Part shown: one piece after another, positions 27,301 through 37,252 of the stretch | How the letters are laid out: each line of letters opens with the position of its first letter | How positions within the stretch are numbered: position 1 is the first letter of the stretch | The notes under the pieces: model-generated | What the model was told of the DNA's origin: nothing | Databases searched by the model: none | The model's input: the letters and a program-made list of their open reading frames with translations, nothing else | NCBI GenBank assembly: GCA_024639765.1 | Contig: JAHEHU010000003.1 | Location: 1 to 64,000 of the forward strand | Source of the DNA: Eudoraea sp. | GTDB lineage: Bacteria; Bacteroidota; Bacteroidia; Flavobacteriales; Flavobacteriaceae | Length of the DNA: 64,000 nt | Direction of reading: 5' to 3' | Made by a program: the position numbers and the translations under genes

Positions 27301-29030
27301 ACAAAACAGTCAATATAAATCTTGCCAATGTCCTTTTTCATATTGATGAAGAGGCATTTAAGAAACTACAACGGTATTTGGAGGCCATAAAAAGGTCCTT
27401 CTCAGGAACAACTGGTAGCGAGGAGATCATTGCTGATATTGAAGCCCGTATCGCCGAACTATTTCAGGAAAGAATGGAGAGTGATCGTCAGGTCATTACC
27501 ATGAAAGAGGTAGATGCCGTGATCAAAGTTATGGGGCAACCCGAGGACTACCAGGTAGATGAAGATATCTTCGAAGATGCTCCTAAGTCGGGTCCAGCTG
27601 AGACTACGCGCACCAAGAAATTGTATCGGGATATAGATAATAAGTACCTAGGTGGGGTCTGTGCCGGATTAGAACACTATTTTGGAATTGATTCCCTTTG
27701 GATTCGACTCATATTTATATTCCTGGCCATCTTTACCGGATTTGGTTTTATAGCCTACATCCTGCTGTGGATCTTGGTACCAGAGGCAGCCACTACCTCC
27801 CAAAAGCTAGATATGAAAGGGAAACCTGTCAATATTAGCAACATTGAAAAAAAAATCAAGGAAGGATATGAGGATGTTGCCGAAAAGGTAAAAGGGGTAG
27901 ATTATGATAAAATGGGTAACAAGGTAAAAAGCAGTGGTCGTACATTTTTTGATGCCTTAGCCAGCTTTATTATGTTCTGCTTCAAGGTTTTTGCGAAATT
28001 CATTGGGATCATCTTGATCATAACGGGAGCCGCTACCCTTATCGGATTGTTTATTGGGATGTTTACCGTAGGAATTCTAGATGTGATTCATATTCCCGGT
28101 ATTGATTTCTACGAAATGGTAAATGCTACAGGGGCACCGGTTTGGTTGATCTCCCTGCTCACATTCTTTGCCGTGGGTATCCCATTCTTTTTCCTGCTTT
28201 ATCTGGGCTTGAAAATCCTGGTAAATAATCTGAAGTCTATTGGAAACGTTATCAAATTTTCCTTGCTGGGTCTGTGGTTGATCTCCATTATTAGTCTGAT
28301 CGTCTTCGGTATAAAAGAAGCTGCGGCCCATGCGTACTCTGGCAGCACTACGGTAAAGGAAACCTTATATTTTCCTGCAGCTCAGGACACGCTGTTGATA
28401 AGGGCTACAAGCGGTGAACTCTTTGATAATCAGGAAGATATAGGGATCAATAATATGACCTTAAGTTACGATGAAAATGGAGAGCGCGTGCTGTTCACGG
28501 ACGACATTCGCTTCGATATATCTAAATCTAGTGACTCCCTTTCCTATATTAGGATCAGGAAAGATGCCAATGGCAGTTCCACCTCCGACGCCAGGGAACG
28601 TGCAGGCAACATTCAATATAGCTACACGCTCGAGGGAAACACACTTTCTGTGAGCAATTATCTTTACACAGCCATTAAAAATAAGGTAAGAGATCAGGAG
28701 GTGCGGGTAACCCTATCCGTACCTGCCGGAACTTATCTGAAATTTGATGCCGGAATGCGTCGCTATATGGGAAGAGTTACGCGCTACGACAGGGACATGT
28801 ACCGCGGAGATATCGTGGATCATCTATGGTTAATGGGGAATAATGGGGAATTGGAATGCCTGGATTGTTCTGAAAATTCAAAAGGAGTACGATGGAATGA
28901 TGACGATGAAGGTCGCATCATTATTGATCAAGAAGGAGTTGATATCGATATTAAGGATGGTGGTGATTCCTTCAAATTAAAGATCGATGAGAACGGAGTT
29001 GAGATCAAATCTGATGACGGTGGGCGATAG
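27297..29030 (+). CDS. PspC domain-containing membrane protein
   Basis: 'KKLYRDIDNKYLGGVCAGLEHYFGIDSLWIRLIFIFLAIFTGFGFIAYILLWILVPEA' PspC; overlaps padR by 4 nt. Confidence 0.95.
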   Translation: MNKTVNINLANVLFHIDEEAFKKLQRYLEAIKRSFSGTTGSEEIIADIEARIAELFQERMESDRQVITMKEVDAVIKVMGQPEDYQVDEDIFEDAPKSGPAETTRTKKLYRDIDNKYLGGVCAGLEHYFGIDSLWIRLIFIFLAIFTGFGFIAYILLWILVPEAATTSQKLDMKGKPVNISNIEKKIKEGYEDVAEKVKGVDYDKMGNKVKSSGRTFFDALASFIMFCFKVFAKFIGIILIITGAATLIGLFIGMFTVGILDVIHIPGIDFYEMVNATGAPVWLISLLTFFAVGIPFFFLLYLGLKILVNNLKSIGNVIKFSLLGLWLISIISLIVFGIKEAAAHAYSGSTTVKETLYFPAAQDTLLIRATSGELFDNQEDIGINNMTLSYDENGERVLFTDDIRFDISKSSDSLSYIRIRKDANGSSTSDARERAGNIQYSYTLEGNTLSVSNYLYTAIKNKVRDQEVRVTLSVPAGTYLKFDAGMRRYMGRVTRYDRDMYRGDIVDHLWLMGNNGELECLDCSENSKGVRWNDDDEGRIIIDQEGVDIDIKDGGDSFKLKIDENGVEIKSDDGGR

Positions 29031-29168
29031 AATGACAATTCATCCATATTTATCAACAATTGGGTATTTGAAACTACCCGAAGTACCAATTAGAAAATAT
29101 ATTTGACCTAACAATAATTACTAACAATCTAAAGGAATAAAATATCATTCCGAATAAAAAGTAACATC

Positions 29169-29891
29169 ATGACAACACTAGCTAGAATTGCAATTGCCGT
29201 ACTAATGGCCCTTTTCTTATCTTCCTGTGCTTTCGATATGAATTTTGGTTCAGGAAAGAGAGGTAACGGAGAAGTAGCCAAAGAAGAAAGAGAAGTGTAT
29301 GAGGAATTCACGGAAATATCTGCATCTGAAGGTTTAGATGTGTATGTAACCCAGGGAGATGATTACGCCATTGAAGTAGAAGCCGATGAGAACATTATTG
29401 ATCTCATTGGTACTGACATTAAGAATGGGAAACTTAAGATCCACGCCATAGAGAATATTGGCAGGGCCACCAAGAGGATCCATGTTTCCTTACCATCTGT
29501 AACCAGCCTCCGTGCTTCCAGTGGGGCCGATCTTGTTACGCAAAATGTGATCAGAGCCAACAATATATCATTGGACGCCAGCAGTGGAGCAGGAATGAAA
29601 ATAGCCCTGGTAGCAGAAGAAGTAGATGCAGACAGCAGCAGTGGGGCAGGCATAAGATTAGAAGGCGAAGCGGTAGTATTTTATGCGGATGCGAGTAGCG
29701 GTTCGGATATCAGAGCAAAAGATTTTGCTGTGCGTACCTGTCATGCAGATGCCAGCAGCGGAGCTGACATTTCGGTCAATGTCTCCGAGAGGCTGATAGC
29801 CGATGCCAGCAGTGGAGCCGATATATCATATGCCGGCAACCCGGATGTACAGAAAAACAAATCCTATTCTGGCAGTGTCCGTAGAAACTAA
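29169..29891 (+). CDS. Head GIN domain (DUF2807) lipoprotein
   Basis: Lipobox FLSSCAF; 'LDVYVTQGDDYAIEVEADENI' and repeated DASSGA turns. Confidence 0.93.
   Translation: MTTLARIAIAVLMALFLSSCAFDMNFGSGKRGNGEVAKEEREVYEEFTEISASEGLDVYVTQGDDYAIEVEADENIIDLIGTDIKNGKLKIHAIENIGRATKRIHVSLPSVTSLRASSGADLVTQNVIRANNISLDASSGAGMKIALVAEEVDADSSSGAGIRLEGEAVVFYADASSGSDIRAKDFAVRTCHADASSGADISVNVSERLIADASSGADISYAGNPDVQKNKSYSGSVRRN
29505..29830 (+). repeat. Degenerate intragenic beta-helix repeats encoding (x)ASSGA(D/G)I
   Basis: RASSGADL, DASSGAGM, DSSSGAGI, DASSGSDI, DASSGADI, DASSGADI within the DUF2807 protein. Confidence 0.8.
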
Positions 29892-29918
29892 CTATACCAA
29901 TTTCCAACCATGATTATT

Positions 29919-29945
29919 AACCCTGAATATTCCTTCAGGGTTTTT
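29919..29945 (+). terminator. Rho-independent terminator
   Basis: AACCCTGAA-tattcc-TTCAGGGTTTTT. Confidence 0.85.
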
Positions 29946-29990
29946 ATCTGTGTTGAACCGCTTTGTTTATCTTAGGGATAAATTTCACCC

Positions 29991-31004
29991 ATGCAACTTA
30001 AGCTTAGCTCTCACAAACTCCAACTTAAACACACCTTTACAATTTCGAGGGAGTCACATATTACCCAGGACACACTTATTGTACACCTTGGGTATCAAGG
30101 TAAAACAGGCTACGGAGAAGCCACATCCAATCCATATTATGGACATACCTTGAAAAGCCTGCAAAAGGAAATTGAAGCCCTTAGATCCGAGATAGAGAAG
30201 TATCCGTTTTCAGAACCCGAAGTATTTCATACATGGCTATCTAAAAAAGAACTGAGTTCCTTTGCATTATGTGCTTTAGACCTTGCGGCTCACGATCTAT
30301 ATGGGAAACTCAGGAATAAACCCTTATATGAACTTTGGGGCACTTCCAATAAAAGCTATCCTAAAACGAATTACACCATTGGAATAGATACCATTGAAAA
30401 GATGGTTGAAAAAATGAAGGAAACACCATGGCCCATTTACAAGATCAAATTGGGAACCAAGGAAGATGTGGATATTGTCCGGGAACTACGAAAACACAGT
30501 AATGCTATTTTTAGAATAGATGCAAACGGAGCCTGGTCTGCGGCGCAGACAATAGCCATAGCTCCTACCCTTAAAGAACTAGGTGTTGAATTTATTGAAC
30601 AACCCCTGAAAGCTGATGATTGGAGCGGTATGGAGAAGGTTGCCCATCATTCTGTGCTTCCAGTTATCGCAGATGAGAGTTGCCTTGTTGAAGCAGATGT
30701 TGACCATTGTGCCTTGCATTTTAATGGGATCAACATTAAACTTACCAAATGTGGTGGGCTTACGCCGGCACTGCGCATGATTAAGCGAGGCAAAAAACTG
30801 GGGCTAAAGATCATGGTTGGCTGCATGACAGAATCTACCGTAGGAATCTCAGCCATAGGCCAGTTATTGCCTCAATTAGATTATGTTGATATGGATGGAC
30901 CATTATTAATCACGAACGATATTGCAACGGGGATAGAGATATTGAACAATGCAAGTATTAAATTCCCTGCTACAGGTGGTAGTGGTATAAGGTTGAAATC
31001 ATGA
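29991..31004 (+). CDS. Dipeptide epimerase (enolase superfamily, L-Ala-D/L-Glu epimerase-like)
   Basis: 'YKIKLGTKEDVDIVRELR...FRIDANGAWSAAQ...EFIEQPL...VIADESC...INIKLTKCGGLTPALRM...GCMTEST'. Confidence 0.93.
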   Translation: MQLKLSSHKLQLKHTFTISRESHITQDTLIVHLGYQGKTGYGEATSNPYYGHTLKSLQKEIEALRSEIEKYPFSEPEVFHTWLSKKELSSFALCALDLAAHDLYGKLRNKPLYELWGTSNKSYPKTNYTIGIDTIEKMVEKMKETPWPIYKIKLGTKEDVDIVRELRKHSNAIFRIDANGAWSAAQTIAIAPTLKELGVEFIEQPLKADDWSGMEKVAHHSVLPVIADESCLVEADVDHCALHFNGINIKLTKCGGLTPALRMIKRGKKLGLKIMVGCMTESTVGISAIGQLLPQLDYVDMDGPLLITNDIATGIEILNNASIKFPATGGSGIRLKS

Positions 31005-32047
31005 AAGTAGAGGTATCTGAATATCCGGGAAGAATGGTGAACGTAAACGGTACATCCTTCCTATACTTTGGTGGCACATCCTATTTAGGAGTACACACAG
31101 ATCCGGAATTTCGAGATCTGGTGCTGCGCTCGGTCAGGCAATATGGTTCTAACTATGGTGCTTCCAGGAGATCGAATGTGCAATTTTCTATTTATGATGA
31201 AGCAGAATCATATATGGCTAACTGGGTAGGAAGTGAAGCCTGCCTCACAATGTCTTCAGGATATTTAGCGGGACAATTGGTAGCCAACCACTTTAATTCC
31301 AACCAATACAAATTATTCTATGCCCCAAACAGTCATTCTGCGCTCTTTAGAACAAATGCCAAACCATTCACAACCTACACCACTTTAAACATTGCACTGA
31401 GAGAACACTTCGATAAAAAGAGAAAAGAGACGCCAGTCATATTTCTGGATGCTATAGATTTTTCTGGGTGCAACTATCCCGATTTTGAAATTCTCAGAAC
31501 CCTGCCTTTAGCCTCATGTATTCTTGTAGTTGATGACTCCCATGGCATTGGGATCGTAGGGGAAGAAGGAGCCGGTGTTTTCAGATACTTATCCTCCATG
31601 CCATGTCTAGAATTTGTTGTTTGTGCTTCGCTGGGCAAAGCTCTGGGCTTGCAAGCCGGGGCAGTATTTGGAAAAACAGAACGAATTGAAGAAATGAAGT
31701 CATCTAATTTTTTTGGAGGGGCCAGCCCGGCAGCGCCCTTTTATCTAGGACATTTTATGGAAGCCAGGGAACTGTATGCTAAAAAACGCAGATTGCTACA
31801 GGATAACATTAAGATATTTTTATCCAATATCATCAATTCAAAGCGATTGAACTTTATGCCAGCGTATCCTGTGTTTGGTTTTTCGGACACACAACTTACA
31901 AACCACTTAAAGCAGCATAAAATCATTATTACAGATTTCAGGTATCCTAATGAGGACACTTTTGCCACCAACAGAATTGTTTTAACAGCTGCCCATACCA
32001 ATGGGGATATTATCTTCCTGTGTGAAGCACTGAATACTTTTGAATAA
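31001..32047 (+). CDS. PLP-dependent aminotransferase class I/II-fold enzyme (BioF/KBL-like)
   Basis: 'YGSNYGASRRSNVQ', 'VVDDSHGIGIVGEEGAGVF', 'CASLGKALGLQAGAVFG'. Confidence 0.85.
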   Translation: MKVEVSEYPGRMVNVNGTSFLYFGGTSYLGVHTDPEFRDLVLRSVRQYGSNYGASRRSNVQFSIYDEAESYMANWVGSEACLTMSSGYLAGQLVANHFNSNQYKLFYAPNSHSALFRTNAKPFTTYTTLNIALREHFDKKRKETPVIFLDAIDFSGCNYPDFEILRTLPLASCILVVDDSHGIGIVGEEGAGVFRYLSSMPCLEFVVCASLGKALGLQAGAVFGKTERIEEMKSSNFFGGASPAAPFYLGHFMEARELYAKKRRLLQDNIKIFLSNIINSKRLNFMPAYPVFGFSDTQLTNHLKQHKIIITDFRYPNEDTFATNRIVLTAAHTNGDIIFLCEALNTFE

Positions 32048-32161
32048 AGTTTTTTGAAAACCTACGCTTTTGTAAAATTTCAATTATTTATAATTACATA
32101 AAAAAATTAACAAAAATATTGTATCTTAATTGTCATTCTTGAAGCACTAAATAATTCAACT

Positions 32162-32605
32162 ATGAGAAATACAATGAAGATCGCCGGCCTGGCTATTATT
32201 TTAATTCTTGCCGCAACGGTACTATCGTCTAAACCAAATACGATGCACTCCATGCAAGGGGTCTGGGAATTACAAAGTTTTTCTAATTGGAATGGTGATG
32301 TCATAGACACAGTGGCCAAAGCCCCGGGTTACAGGCAGGTTAAAATCTATTACAATGGCAAGATCATGTGGTCTCGCTGGGTACCGGGCGATAAACAAGG
32401 CAGATTTGGTTATGGTTCATATCATCTTACAGAAGATGAACTCCATGAAACCATCGAATATGGAGATTTTGAAATGATGCAGGCACTGGACACAATGCGT
32501 GTCTTTGAATTTAAACTAGATTTAAAGGATAATACGTATAGTCAGATCTCGATGGATCAGGATGGAAATCCTACTTTTTCGGAAAATTATATTCGTATCG
32601 ATTAA
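32162..32605 (+). CDS. Small secreted hypothetical protein (lipocalin-like)
   Basis: N-terminal signal/TM, 'MQGVWELQSFSNWNGD' lipocalin-like start. Confidence 0.75.
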   Translation: MRNTMKIAGLAIILILAATVLSSKPNTMHSMQGVWELQSFSNWNGDVIDTVAKAPGYRQVKIYYNGKIMWSRWVPGDKQGRFGYGSYHLTEDELHETIEYGDFEMMQALDTMRVFEFKLDLKDNTYSQISMDQDGNPTFSENYIRID

Positions 32606-32622
32606 GGTTTCGTTGAACACAT

Positions 32623-32654
32623 AAAAAAACCCCGATTTGATCGGGGTTTTTTTT
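32623..32654 (+). terminator. Rho-independent terminator (convergent genes)
   Basis: AAAAAAACCCCGAT-TTG-ATCGGGGTTTTTTTT. Confidence 0.9.
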
Positions 32655-32679
32655 ATTATCTACGTATAATATTGTTCCA

Positions 32680-33645
32680 TTAATTCACTTCGGCAGGTGC
32701 TTCTATCGTTGCCAGATACCGCTCTGCATCTAGAGCAGCCATACATCCGGTTCCTGCTGCCGTTACTGCTTGCCTGTATTCCTTATCCTGAACATCACCG
32801 CTGGCAAAAACCCCAGGTTTAGAGGTCTTGGTAGTTTTACCTTTGGTGATCAAATAACCGGTATCATCCATTTCAAGTTGCCCCTTGAATATATCTGTAT
32901 TGGGTTTATGACCAATAGCAACGAAAAATCCGGTAATGGGAATTTCCTCTTTTTCACCAGTTTGATTATTAACCATCCGCAAACCTTCAACTACCTGTTC
33001 GCCAAGGATCTCGTCCACCTCAGTATTGAATCGAATATCTATGTTTGGTAAACTTTGCACCCGGTGTTGCATCGCTTTGGAAGCCCTCATTTCATCACGA
33101 CGAATGAGCATGGTTACCTTTTTACAAATATTGGCCAGATAAGAAGCCTCCTCTGCGGCTGTGTCACCCCCACCTACAATGGCAACTTCCTGTCCTTTGT
33201 AGAAAAAGCCATCACAAACTGCACAAGCAGAAACCCCGCCTCCCCGCAAACGTTGTTCACTGGGAATATTCAGGTATTTAGCTGTGGCGCCGGTTGAAAT
33301 GATGACAGTTTCGGCTTCAACTATTTTGGAATCATCAATAGTTACCTTATGAATTCCTCCTTTTTTTGTACTAAACTCCACCGCAGTAGCCATCCCGATG
33401 CGTACCTCTGTTCCAAAACGCTCGGCCTGTTGTTGTAATTGTACCATCATTGTGGGGCCATCAATACCTTCAGGATACCCTGGGAAATTGTCAACTTCTG
33501 TGGTAGTGGTTAATTGCCCTCCGGGTTCCATCCCTGTATACATAACCGGTTTAAGATCTGCCCTTGCTGCATAAATTGCCGCGGTATACCCCGCAGGGCC
33601 CGATCCTAAAATAAGTGTTTTTAATCGTTCTATTTTTTCTGACAT
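32680..33645 (-). CDS. trxB: Thioredoxin-disulfide reductase
   Basis: 'ILGSGPAGYTAAIYAARA', 'CAVCDGFFYKG' redox motif, 'GVFASGDVQDKEYRQAVTAAGTGCMAALDAERYL'; start trimmed to MSEKIE. Confidence 0.97.
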   Translation of the reverse strand: MSEKIERLKTLILGSGPAGYTAAIYAARADLKPVMYTGMEPGGQLTTTTEVDNFPGYPEGIDGPTMMVQLQQQAERFGTEVRIGMATAVEFSTKKGGIHKVTIDDSKIVEAETVIISTGATAKYLNIPSEQRLRGGGVSACAVCDGFFYKGQEVAIVGGGDTAAEEASYLANICKKVTMLIRRDEMRASKAMQHRVQSLPNIDIRFNTEVDEILGEQVVEGLRMVNNQTGEKEEIPITGFFVAIGHKPNTDIFKGQLEMDDTGYLITKGKTTKTSKPGVFASGDVQDKEYRQAVTAAGTGCMAALDAERYLATIEAPAEVN

Positions 33646-33792
33646 ATCACAAACTTCCTTAAAATTCAGGGCATAAATGTAACCCATTCACTACTAAATA
33701 GTACCTCAAAGTTATCAAAAGTTATTATACTCTCATAACTGCTGATCTGGCTTTAAAAAGGATCTTTTTCTGCCAAAAAAGACCAAAATAAA

Positions 33793-34446
33793 TTACAATT
33801 TTGTACCGAAGGCAAGATCGCCGGCATCCCCCAGTCCTGGGATGATATAGCCTTTGCTGGTAAGTTGGTCATCAATGGCAGCGATCCACAAATGTGTAGT
33901 TTCAGGAAAAACAGAGGAAACATGATGTACACCATCCTTGGAACCAATCACTGATATGATATGGATCTGTTTGGGTTCGCCATGTTCTTTTAGGGCTTTT
34001 AGTACATTTTCTAAGGTCCTCCCGGTGGCCAGCATAGGATCTGTTAGTATTAGGATCTTGTTATTAAGATCCGGGGCTGCAAAATATTTAACGATCACTT
34101 CAAACGCATCTCCTCCACCCGGATGGTGCCTGTATGCAGAAATGAACGCATTTTCGGCATGGTCAAAATAATTGAGGAGGCCCTGATGCAACGGCAGACC
34201 AGCTCGGAGCACAGAGCAAAGTACAAACTGATCTGAAGGGATTCTTATGTCTTTTGAACCGAAGGGCGTTCTAACTGTTTTAGTCCTATATTCAAGGGAT
34301 TTGCTCAGTTCATAACTCAAGATCTCTCCCATTCTTTGAATATTCCGACGGAAACGCATCTTATCTTTTTGAATGACCTCATCCCGTATCTCAGCCATGA
34401 ATTGATTTAAGAGCGAATTTTGATCTTCAAAATGATGTACTATCAT
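33793..34446 (-). CDS. upp: Uracil phosphoribosyltransferase
   Basis: 'LCSVLRAGLPLHQGLLNYFDHAENAFISAYRHH', 'ILILTDPMLATGRTL', 'ITVIG/AAIDDQLTSKGYIIPGLGDAGDLAFGTK'. Confidence 0.95.
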   Translation of the reverse strand: MIVHHFEDQNSLLNQFMAEIRDEVIQKDKMRFRRNIQRMGEILSYELSKSLEYRTKTVRTPFGSKDIRIPSDQFVLCSVLRAGLPLHQGLLNYFDHAENAFISAYRHHPGGGDAFEVIVKYFAAPDLNNKILILTDPMLATGRTLENVLKALKEHGEPKQIHIISVIGSKDGVHHVSSVFPETTHLWIAAIDDQLTSKGYIIPGLGDAGDLAFGTKL

Positions 34447-34615
34447 AGATAGACTAATTTATTCTAAAGATACATGAATGTATTCAAAGCTCTCAATTCT
34501 ACTTTATGAACGTACGGGGATCATTAAAAAACGCAGAATTGTAACAAGAGTTACTTTTCGTAGAACGTATTATTCATAACTTTATAAATTAGAAAATTAC
34601 TGTAATTGTTTTTGT

Positions 34616-35836
34616 ATGAAGCGACGCCTTTTCCTTTCAAGAGCTGCCCTCAGTTCTTTGACCGCCCTTATTGGGACCGATATTGTATTTGGGTCTATGA
34701 TCCCGAAAGGATATTCTCCCCTGCTTTTACAAGATCCTGACCCTTTTACCTTATTTAAAAAGGATAAAGGCATGGAAGTGCTGAATGACAAGCCCTGGAA
34801 CATTGAGGCAAAAGCCCATTTATTAGATGATGATATAACGCCCAATAAATTTATGTTCATTAGAAACAACGGGCTGATCCCGGAAGATATTGATGTATCT
34901 ACCTGGACTTTGACCATTGATGGTGAAGCAGTAAAAACTAAAAAGACCTATACACTGGCGGAATTAAAATCAAAATTTAAATCGTACACATATCAATTAA
35001 CCTTAGAGTGTGGGGGCAACGGGCGAAGTGAATTTGATCCACCCGCCAAAGGGAATCAATGGACAGTAGGGGCCGTCTCCTGTGCTACATGGACAGGCGT
35101 TCGCTTGCGTGATGTATTAGAGGACGCAGGTTATACAGACAAAGCCATCTATATTGGTTACCATGCTGCAGATGTTCATCTCAGCAGAGACCCAGAAAAG
35201 GAGCCTATTTCTAGAGGTGCTCCCATGGCAAAAGCACTACAGGATGAAACACTGATAGCCTTTAAAATGAATGGCCAGGATATTCCTTTGGCCCATGGAT
35301 ACCCCTTACGATTGGTAGCCGGGGGGTGGCCTGCATCGGTCTCTGGTAAGTGGTTACAACGTATTAGCATTCGCGACCGTGTACATGATGGGACAAAGAT
35401 GACAGGGGATGCCTACAGAGTGCCATGTAATCCTGTAGCTCCCGGGGAAAAAGTGAAGGACGAAGATATGTGCATTATAGAGTCCATGCCTGTAAAATCG
35501 CTGATCACCTATCCTCGTACCGGGGCAATGATAAAAGAAGGGCAAAAATTGAATATCAGGGGCCATGCCTGGGCAGGTGAACTGGAAGTGGCCAAAATGG
35601 AATATTCTATCGATTTTGGTGCTACATGGCAAAACTGCCCCATTGCAAAACCAAAGAACAGGTTGGCCTGGCAGAATTTTACGGCCTCCATTTCCTTTCC
35701 AAAGAAAGGATATTACGAGGTATGGGCGAGAGCAACAGATGCTAATGGGAACAGTCAGCCCATGTTACTACCGGGATGGAACCCAAAAGGATATTTGAAT
35801 AATGCCTCTCACAGAATTGCTATCAAGGTTACCTAA
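34616..35836 (+). CDS. Sulfite oxidase-family molybdopterin oxidoreductase (SorA/SoxC-like), Tat signal
   Basis: 'MKRRLFLSRAALSSL' Tat-like; 'YQLTLECGGNGRSEFDPP' Mo-ligand Cys region; 'DIPLAHGYPLRLVAGGWPASVSGKWLQRI'; C-terminal Mo-co dimerisation domain. Confidence 0.93.
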   Translation: MKRRLFLSRAALSSLTALIGTDIVFGSMIPKGYSPLLLQDPDPFTLFKKDKGMEVLNDKPWNIEAKAHLLDDDITPNKFMFIRNNGLIPEDIDVSTWTLTIDGEAVKTKKTYTLAELKSKFKSYTYQLTLECGGNGRSEFDPPAKGNQWTVGAVSCATWTGVRLRDVLEDAGYTDKAIYIGYHAADVHLSRDPEKEPISRGAPMAKALQDETLIAFKMNGQDIPLAHGYPLRLVAGGWPASVSGKWLQRISIRDRVHDGTKMTGDAYRVPCNPVAPGEKVKDEDMCIIESMPVKSLITYPRTGAMIKEGQKLNIRGHAWAGELEVAKMEYSIDFGATWQNCPIAKPKNRLAWQNFTASISFPKKGYYEVWARATDANGNSQPMLLPGWNPKGYLNNASHRIAIKVT

Positions 35837-35838
35837 GG

Positions 35839-36318
35839 ATGGAAGAACACGATAAATTTAAATCCCAGGTCAAAAGCATTTACCGGCTTTTATCCACCTT
35901 GATGGTGCTTTTTGCAGTAACTGCGCTGACCATAATTTACCTTGTCTCAGATCCTACGCTCTCCTTCTTTACTGGACCTGCACCGGTGGAAGAGTATGTG
36001 GCGGTACCTTCGGAAGAAGACTTTGACAAAATAGAGAATGGAATCCATGTACGTACAGGATTTAAGGATGCCGAAGGCTTAATGACCGTTGTGAACAACT
36101 GTACTAATTGCCATTCTGCCCAATTAGTCATTCAGAACAGAATGAATGAGGAGCGCTGGAAAGCGACCATACAATGGATGCAAGAAACACAGAACCTTTG
36201 GGATCTTGGGAAAAATGAGGAGATCATTGTGAATTACCTTGTAACCAATTATCCTCCACAAAAGAAAGGTAGGAGAGAAATATTAAGAAATATCAGCTGG
36301 TATGATCTTACGGAATAG
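35839..36318 (+). CDS. Membrane-anchored monoheme c-type cytochrome (SorB-like)
   Basis: One TM anchor, single 'CTNCH' heme motif, 2 nt after the sulfite oxidase gene. Confidence 0.85.
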   Translation: MEEHDKFKSQVKSIYRLLSTLMVLFAVTALTIIYLVSDPTLSFFTGPAPVEEYVAVPSEEDFDKIENGIHVRTGFKDAEGLMTVVNNCTNCHSAQLVIQNRMNEERWKATIQWMQETQNLWDLGKNEEIIVNYLVTNYPPQKKGRREILRNISWYDLTE

Positions 36319-37249
36319 CCTTTTATTGGTCCTCTTTGCAATTCAGCTGGTCTCTTGCAAGGAAAATAGCTCGTATGAGTCTAAGGAGGAAGTGCTTTCG
36401 AACAGTCGTTTGATCGCGTATAATAGTCCCCTTTTGAAATCGAAAGACCCCGCGATCGCAATCATCGATTTCCGGGATCGGGAAGCTTATGCCAAAGGAC
36501 ATTTACCAGGAGCCATTAATTTATACAGGAACGATTTTCAAGATAACAGTTTACCTTTTAAAGGGATGCGTGTCAGCAGAACAAGGGTTGCTGAACGACT
36601 CGGAAAAGAAGGGATCTCAGAAAAGGCTACCCTGGTGGTATACGATGATAAAGGCTCATCGGACGCCTCGAGGTTATGGTGGCTACTTCATCTCTATAAT
36701 TTTGAACAGGTTTACCTGCTGGATGGAGGAATAGATCATTGGAAAAAAATGGGTGGCGCCTTAAGTACTGACATACCTGAAAAAGATGAAACTATTTTCC
36801 ACTTTACAGATCAACCGGATAAACCCCTGGCGATCTCTAAAGAAAAGTTATTGAAATTGATATCATCAGATGCGTCCAACCCATTTCTAATCGATGCCAG
36901 AAGCAAAGAAGAATATGAAGGTCGCAAATTGAAGGAGGGCGCTGCAAAACCAGGAAGGATCGCAGGAAGTATCAATATTGATTGGGCCGAAGCAGTGGAC
37001 TACGGGAATTCATACACCTTTAAACCGATAACCGAACTGGAAAAAATATATGGGAAAATAGGTGCCTCCCGGGAAGATACGATCATCGTCTATTGCCACA
37101 CGGGTGTGCGGTCTTCCCATACAACTTTTGTATTGACACAATTATTGGATTATAAGAATGTATTTAACTATGACGGTTCCTGGGTGGAATGGAGTTATGA
37201 TGACAACCTCCCTTTTGAAACCGATTCTATTATTTTTGTAAAAAATTAA
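36302..37249 (+). CDS. Two-domain sulfurtransferase (rhodanese) lipoprotein
   Basis: 'AIIDFRDREAYAKGHLPGAINLYR' and second domain 'FLIDARSKEEYEG...GSINIDW...IIVYCHTGVRSSHT'; lipobox QLVSCKE. Confidence 0.93.
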   Translation: MILRNSLLLVLFAIQLVSCKENSSYESKEEVLSNSRLIAYNSPLLKSKDPAIAIIDFRDREAYAKGHLPGAINLYRNDFQDNSLPFKGMRVSRTRVAERLGKEGISEKATLVVYDDKGSSDASRLWWLLHLYNFEQVYLLDGGIDHWKKMGGALSTDIPEKDETIFHFTDQPDKPLAISKEKLLKLISSDASNPFLIDARSKEEYEGRKLKEGAAKPGRIAGSINIDWAEAVDYGNSYTFKPITELEKIYGKIGASREDTIIVYCHTGVRSSHTTFVLTQLLDYKNVFNYDGSWVEWSYDDNLPFETDSIIFVKN

Positions 37250-37252
37250 ACT

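Noticed and set aside
29505-29830. Possible CRISPR or satellite from repeated GATGCCAGCAGTGGAGC words
   Set aside because: Repeats are in frame, degenerate and encode DASSGA turns of a DUF2807 protein; no regular unique spacers.
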